Assembly: GCA_937925565.1 (NCBI GenBank)
Contig: CALALM010000191.1
Coordinates: forward strand, 1-10,366
Reading direction: 5' to 3'
Origin: an uncultured Centipeda sp.
GTDB lineage: Bacteria > Bacillota > Negativicutes > Selenomonadales > Selenomonadaceae
Length of the DNA: 10,366 bases
Position 1 is the stretch's first letter, and every line of letters begins with the position of its first letter. The position numbers and the translations under genes were made by a program. Below the pieces are notes generated by a model, which was not told the DNA's origin, searched no databases, and worked only from the letters and a program-made list of their open reading frames with translations. This document shows positions 7,446 to 10,366 of the stretch, piece after piece.

Positions 7446-8009
7446 ATGAAGGAAAAGAAATTCACCTTTGACCTGCAGCGTTTCGCGGGCGTGAACACCG
7501 TTCGCGACAAGCTCATCAACTTCGAGGTGTTCAAGGGCGGCAATCGCAAGCTCGGCATGGCGGATGTAACCCTGCCGGACATCAGCTACAAGACCGCGAC
7601 CATCTCCGGCGCGGGTATTGGCGGCGAGATCGAGATGCCAACGCCGGGGCAGACGGAGAGCATGGAGACGGAGATCAGCTGGCGTACCATCAACGAGGAC
7701 GTGACCGAACTCCTCGCCATGCGCTCGCATGACCTTGAGTTTCGCGGGGCGAACGAGCAGTATGACGCTGCGACGGGCGAGATCAAAGTGCAGGCGGTCA
7801 AGGTCAACATTCGAGGACTGCCGAAAAAGGGAAGTCTCGGCTCACTCAAGCCCGCCGATCATACAGACAGCAAGAATACGCTTGAAGTGACCTATCTCAA
7901 AGTCACAATCGACGGCAAGCGCAAGGTCGAGATCGACAAGATGAACTATATCCATTTCATTGACGGCATCGACTACCTCGCGGATGTGCGTAAGGCACTG
8001 GGACTGTAA
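7446..8009 (+). CDS. Tail tube protein, P2 FII-like, with an N-terminal FDLQRFA leader
   Basis: This 187-residue protein forms the inner tail tube beneath the sheath. GGGGAG at 7431-7436 lies 9 bases before ATG 7446. The body matches the P2 FII tube family: INFEVFKGG (24-32), VTLPDISYKTATISGAGIGG (41-60), ISWRTI, and a C-terminal TYLKVTIDGKRKVEIDKMNY (149-168) followed by IDYLADVRKALGL (175-187). Compared with P2 FII as I recall it, the first 15 residues are additional: MKEKKFTFDLQRFAG. This short 'F-D/N-L-Q-x-F-A' leader recurs at the start of various Firmicutes phage structural proteins and its purpose is not known to me. A rho-independent terminator follows the stop codon by five bases, consistent with high expression of sheath and tube relative to the genes after it. 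Confidence 0.9.
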   Translation: MKEKKFTFDLQRFAGVNTVRDKLINFEVFKGGNRKLGMADVTLPDISYKTATISGAGIGGEIEMPTPGQTESMETEISWRTINEDVTELLAMRSHDLEFRGANEQYDAATGEIKVQAVKVNIRGLPKKGSLGSLKPADHTDSKNTLEVTYLKVTIDGKRKVEIDKMNYIHFIDGIDYLADVRKALGL

Positions 8010-8014
8010 ACGAG

Positions 8015-8047
8015 AAAAGCACTCGCGCATGATGTGAGTGCTTTTTT
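8015..8047 (+). terminator. Rho-independent terminator after the tube gene
   Basis: AAAAGCACTC (8015-8024) pairs perfectly with GAGTGCTTTT (8036-8045) across an 11-base loop that can add a few wobble pairs. Six T follow the stem's C on the + strand (8042-8047). It lies between tube and chaperone genes with no recognisable + promoter before the next start, so it probably attenuates rather than ends the late transcript. On the - strand the run is only four T, so it may act weakly in both directions. Confidence 0.8.
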
Positions 8048-8071
8048 GATATCATTTCAGGAGGATATGAC

Positions 8072-8395
8072 ATGGACAAGAAAGAGAACATGGAAATGAC
8101 GGAGGCCATCGAAGAGAAGAAGGTTCTAGATTTCACGGAGCTTGAGAATCGTCTGGACGAACTGGACTCCAATGCGTTCGTGAGCGCCGAACGCGCCTGC
8201 CGTATGGTCGGTGATCCGACGCCTGACATCGTGTATAGTGCGAACTTCCGCGCACGGCTCGCGGCGACGGCGATGGGCGTGCCGTTCGAGGAGATCCGTA
8301 AATTGAAGCTGCGCACCTATACGGCGGTCATTACGAGGACGCTGAATTTTTTGTTGCAGTCTTTGGGCGAGGAGCTGACCCGGCGCAGCAGCTGA
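8072..8395 (+). CDS. Tail assembly chaperone, short (zero-frame) form
   Basis: This 107-residue protein has AGGAGG at 8059-8064, 7 bases before ATG 8072. The first 18 residues are charged (DKKENMEMTEAIEEKK). The rest is helical and carries LDFTELENRLDELDSNAF (19-36), a conserved-looking MVGDPTPDIVYSANFRARLA (about 45-64) and ITRTLNFLL (about 87-95), fitting the gpE/Mu gp41-type tail assembly chaperone family. Such proteins coat the tape measure before tube polymerisation. The slot just before the tape-measure gene is the standard one, although a - strand gene now separates the two. A slippery heptamer at 8347-8353 lets a fraction of ribosomes make a longer form. The short form ends at TGA 8393-8395, after the SLGEELTRRSS tail. 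Confidence 0.82.
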   Translation: MDKKENMEMTEAIEEKKVLDFTELENRLDELDSNAFVSAERACRMVGDPTPDIVYSANFRARLAATAMGVPFEEIRKLKLRTYTAVITRTLNFLLQSLGEELTRRSS

Positions 8396-8511
8396 GATCA
8401 ATCAGCTTTGCCCTGCGTGAGGCGGGTGCGATCGAGTTCTGGCAACGGCAGACGCTCCGAGAGCTCCGTCGTTGGATGGATGTGATCGAGGAGGAGAAAC
8501 GACACAAATAA
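8072..8511 (+). CDS. Tail assembly chaperone, long -1 frameshift form (E-E' style)
   Basis: This is one product made by a -1 shift: zero frame 8072-8350 (93 codons), then the -1 frame from base 8350 to TAA 8509-8511 (53 codons), 146 residues in all. The extension reads FVAVFGRGADPAQQ, then LRSISFALREAGAIEFW and a helix with TLRELRRWMDVIEEEKRHK. It is a coherent helical, Trp-containing and charged sequence with no stop until a point 3 bases before the next hairpin stem. No start codon with a ribosome binding site serves this frame, so frameshifting explains it best. In P2 (E/E') and lambda (G/GT) the extended form links the chaperone to the tape measure or tube at a low, fixed ratio; that role is inferred here. 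Confidence 0.82.
8347..8353 (+). other. Programmed -1 frameshift slippery site T TTT TTG
   Basis: In the chaperone frame the codons read AAT TTT TTG, giving the heptamer T-TTT-TTG. This is the same class of site as in the P2 E gene, and it permits re-pairing of both tRNAs one base back. GAGG at 8335-8338, 8 bases upstream, could act as a Shine-Dalgarno-like stimulator as in dnaX. A modest stem AGCTG/CAGCT downstream (about 8376-8397) may add a pause. The heptamer and open -1 frame are seen; the stimulators are tentative. Confidence 0.82.
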
Positions 8512-8536
8512 AAAGGCAGCGACGCGAGCCGCTGCC
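8509..8536 (-). terminator. Rho-independent terminator of the - strand moron gene
   Basis: Read on the - strand, GGCAGCG (8536-8530) pairs with CGCTGCC (8521-8515) over an 8-base loop and is followed by TTTTT-A at 8514-8509. It starts 10 bases past the stop codon of the - strand gene. On the + strand no T tract follows the stem, so the terminator is directional. Its T tract overlaps the stop codon of the frameshift chaperone product (8509-8511), so the two genes are packed end to end. Confidence 0.8.
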
Positions 8537-8546
8537 AATGCTGCAA

Positions 8547-8753
8547 TTATGATTTGCCGACAAAAACATCCTCAAATTCGTTGTACGTGCCGTTTCGTTT
8601 TCGGTGAATATCACGGATGGCAAAAGGGATGAAGAGAATCGCCAAGAGAATCTTGATAATGGGCTTTGTGATTTCAAAGAGAGCGTAGAAGATGACGGCT
8701 GACAGCAAAGCAACCAACATGATGAATAATAAACCGAAGATAAACTCAAACAT
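8547..8753 (-). CDS. Small two-helix membrane protein, moron candidate, function unknown
   Basis: This 68-residue protein is on the strand opposite all other genes. The frame stays open upstream to 8999, but ATG 8753-8751 is chosen: AAGGAG (8769-8764) lies 10 bases before it, and a promoter sits just beyond. Residues about 3-24 (FIFGLLFIMLVALLSAVIFYAL, only key part quoted) and about 29-45 (PIIKILLAILFIPFAI) are hydrophobic and would form two membrane helices joined by the short turn FEITK. The C-terminal tail, with RDIHRKRNG and then an acidic EFEDVF, is basic first and probably cytoplasmic. The sequence is visibly AT-richer than the flanking structural genes. It is flanked by its own promoter and terminator, so it could be expressed from the prophage independently of late transcription. 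No family was recognised. Superinfection exclusion or an envelope effect on the host is a reasonable but unproven guess. Confidence 0.72.
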   Translation of the reverse strand: MFEFIFGLLFIMLVALLSAVIFYALFEITKPIIKILLAILFIPFAIRDIHRKRNGTYNEFEDVFVGKS

Positions 8754-8787
8754 TTGAATCACGCTCCTTGTCATATTTGATAAATCT

Positions 8788-8796
8788 ATTATAGCA
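8788..8796 (-). promoter_or_regulatory. Extended -10 promoter for the - strand moron gene
   Basis: The - strand reads TGCTATAAT (8796-8788), a perfect TATAAT hexamer with the TGn extension that can replace a -35 box. At 17-base spacing the -35 position holds CCACAA, a poor match, which fits an extended -10 type. Transcription would begin near 8780, giving a leader of about 27 bases containing the AAGGAG site. Confidence 0.7.
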
Positions 8797-8812
8797 GAAA
8801 GGGGGGGATTTT

Positions 8813-10366
8813 GTGGCGGCTGGAAAAATATTTGCCATTTCCTTTGCCATTGGAGCCGTGATGAACGCATCGTTCGGTGCGGCGATGAATCGCGGTTCTC
8901 TTGCCATGCAGCAGCTGAGTGACAATACACGCTTTTTGAACGCCGAACAGAAGCGCCTGGAACGTGCATGGCAGGCGTCACAAGGGGAAGTAAAGGCATA
9001 TACGCGTGAGATTGCCCGCATCAAGCAGCAGTATGACGCGGGGAAAATCTCGCAAAGTCAGTACCAGTCGGCGATGGAACGCGCGCAGCAGGGGATGCGC
9101 GCGGCTGGAATGAGTGCCGATGAATACCGCACGCATCTCACCCGTCTGCGACAAGAGATGGCACAGACCAAAGAAGCTGCCGACCGACTACAAAGTGCAC
9201 GAGCGGCAAAGGCGGCAGCCGGGGAGAATCTTGCCGGCGCAAAGGCGGGATTCGGAACTGCTGTTGCTACGGCGGGCATGCTTGCCGCACCTCTCTATGG
9301 CGTGATTGAGACCGCCGCGAAGTTTGAAGCCTCCATGTCGAAGGTGCAGGCGATTACCCGCGCCAACAGCGATGAAATCGGGCGGCTCACCGCAGAGGCG
9401 CGTCGCCTTGGTGAGACGACGCAGTTCAGCGCGCAGCAGTCGGCAGAGGCGATGAGTTATCTTGGTATGGCTGGATGGAATACAGAGCAGATCATCGCGG
9501 GTATGCCGGGACTTCTTGCACTTGCAGCCGCAGGCGGCACAGACCTCGCCCGCACGGCTGACATTGTATCGGATGACCTCACAGCATTTGGACTTGCGGC
9601 GGATCAGGCAGGACATATGGCGGACGTGTTTGCCGTCACAGCGACGCGGACGAACACCAACGTCGAGATGATCGGCGAGACGATGAAGTACGCAGCACCC
9701 GTTGCGCGTGCATTCGGAGCATCAATGGAGGAGACCGCCGCACTCACGGGTATCATGGCAAATGCAGGCGTCAAGGCGTCGCAGGCGGGCACATCGCTCC
9801 GCGCGGGCTTTATGCGTCTTGCGGGACCACCGAAAAAGGCGAGTAAGGCGATGGACGAACTCGGCATTTCACTTTCCGATCTATCGGCGCAGCAGGCAGA
9901 AACATCGGCGGCACTTTCCTCTCTCGGCATTGATATGGACAGTATCGCGGGCGAAGGTGCCCATAAGATGGCGGCGGTACTCACAGAACTCCGTGACAAA
10001 ATGCAAGGGTTGACCGATGAGGAAAAGCTGGCATATATGCAGATCATCTTCGGCACCGAGGCGGCGACGGGCTGGTTGAATGTGCTTGATGCGGGTCCCG
10101 AGGTATTTAACGATCTTGTTGCACAGATGGAGAACTGCGACGGCGAAGCCGAAAAGATGGCGGAGGTCATGCTGAACAACGCAAAAGGCTCTATCGTTCA
10201 GCTGCAATCTGCCGTTGAGGGCGCAGCGATCTCTATTGGAACGCTCTTCCTTCCTACCGTCGCAGACGCCGCGAAATGGGGAGCCGATGCGGCGGCATCG
10301 GTCTCCACATGGGTAAAAGAGCATGAGGGTCTGACGAAAGGTGCGGTAGAGGCGGGGGCGGCAATC
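8813..10366 (+). CDS. Phage tail tape measure protein, N-terminal 518 residues (partial)
   Basis: The frame opens after a TAG at 8792 and runs to the window end without a stop. GTG 8813 is chosen because AAAGGGGGGG (8798-8807) precedes it by 5 bases; the next in-frame ATG (8861) has no such site and would lose a family-like opening. Residues about 35-145 are helical and coiled-coil-like, rich in Gln, Ala, Arg and Glu. Residues about 165-360 are the TP901-type tape-measure core (PhageMin_Tail): ETAAKFEASMSKVQAITR (166-183), LGETTQFSAQQSAEAMSYLG (199-218), LAAAGGTDLARTADIVSDDL (237-256), KYAAPVARAFG (292-302) and AGTSLRAGFMRLAGP (325-339). The protein sets tail length and is ejected during infection. 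The family's hydrophobic segments and any lytic domain would lie beyond the window. The ribosome binding site region overlaps the opposite-strand promoter. Confidence 0.9.
   Translation, partial: MAAGKIFAISFAIGAVMNASFGAAMNRGSLAMQQLSDNTRFLNAEQKRLERAWQASQGEVKAYTREIARIKQQYDAGKISQSQYQSAMERAQQGMRAAGMSADEYRTHLTRLRQEMAQTKEAADRLQSARAAKAAAGENLAGAKAGFGTAVATAGMLAAPLYGVIETAAKFEASMSKVQAITRANSDEIGRLTAEARRLGETTQFSAQQSAEAMSYLGMAGWNTEQIIAGMPGLLALAAAGGTDLARTADIVSDDLTAFGLAADQAGHMADVFAVTATRTNTNVEMIGETMKYAAPVARAFGASMEETAALTGIMANAGVKASQAGTSLRAGFMRLAGPPKKASKAMDELGISLSDLSAQQAETSAALSSLGIDMDSIAGEGAHKMAAVLTELRDKMQGLTDEEKLAYMQIIFGTEAATGWLNVLDAGPEVFNDLVAQMENCDGEAEKMAEVMLNNAKGSIVQLQSAVEGAAISIGTLFLPTVADAAKWGADAAASVSTWVKEHEGLTKGAVEAGAAI

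Noticed and set aside
6485..7582. 365-residue - strand open frame under sheath and tube genes
   Set aside because: It spans two strongly identified + genes and the gap between them and has shadow-like Arg/Val/Cys composition with no family likeness.
8512..8812. A + strand gene in the 300-base gap before the tape measure
   Set aside because: No + frame with a start and ribosome site was found; the space is filled by the - strand unit.
8547..8999. Full 150-residue - strand reading frame containing the moron gene
   Set aside because: The first 82 residues lie antisense to the tape-measure start, upstream of the extended -10 promoter and of AAGGAG. They look like shadow sequence (Pro/Arg/Ser-rich), so only the last 68 residues are kept.
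9604..10179. 191-residue - strand open frame under the tape measure
   Set aside because: Ser/Ala-rich antisense of the tape-measure core; no start signal seen.
1..10366. tRNA genes, CRISPR arrays, insertion sequences, attachment sites
   Set aside because: No cloverleaf, regularly spaced repeats, transposase-like protein or inverted-repeat ends were seen on reading both strands; coding density leaves almost no room for them.

Overview
The window is a late-gene block of a temperate contractile-tailed phage (a prophage or prophage remnant). It runs from the 3' end of the large terminase gene to about the first third of the tape-measure gene. All structural genes are on the + strand. They are tightly packed: several junctions are 4-base ATGA overlaps and almost every gene has a strong purine-rich ribosome binding site. 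The coding sequence is GC-rich and uses GGAGG-type initiation and some TTG/GTG starts. With the 'FDLQRFA' N-terminus on the tube protein, this suggests a Negativicutes host such as a Selenomonas relative. That host call is inference from sequence style, not proof.

Head region (1-4278): terminase large subunit C-terminus (GpA-like), a 67-residue gpW/DUF6148-like head-joining protein with a TTG start, a lambda-type portal, a single 627-codon gene fusing a prohead protease to the major capsid protein, and a small DUF2190-type capsid cement protein. The fused gene carries two well-spaced internal ribosome binding sites at the domain boundary. These could yield a protease-free capsid product.

Connector and tail region (4275-8009): a head-tail attachment protein, a minor tail protein Z-like connector/tail completion protein, a tail terminator candidate, a small protein of a family seen before sheath genes, the tail sheath and the tail tube. 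The head genes resemble lambda and the tail is of the P2/Mu contractile type, so the phage is a mosaic.

Tail assembly region (8010-10366): a rho-independent terminator follows the tube gene. The tail assembly chaperone gene comes next and ends in a T TTT TTG slippery heptamer. A -1 shift there opens a 53-codon extension, giving a 146-residue trans-frame product in the style of P2 E/E'. The roughly 300 bases before the tape measure hold a self-contained unit on the opposite strand: extended -10 promoter, ribosome binding site, a 68-residue two-helix membrane protein and its own terminator. This has the layout of a phage 'moron' and is the most interesting item here. The tape measure starts at a GTG just past the moron promoter and runs off the window.
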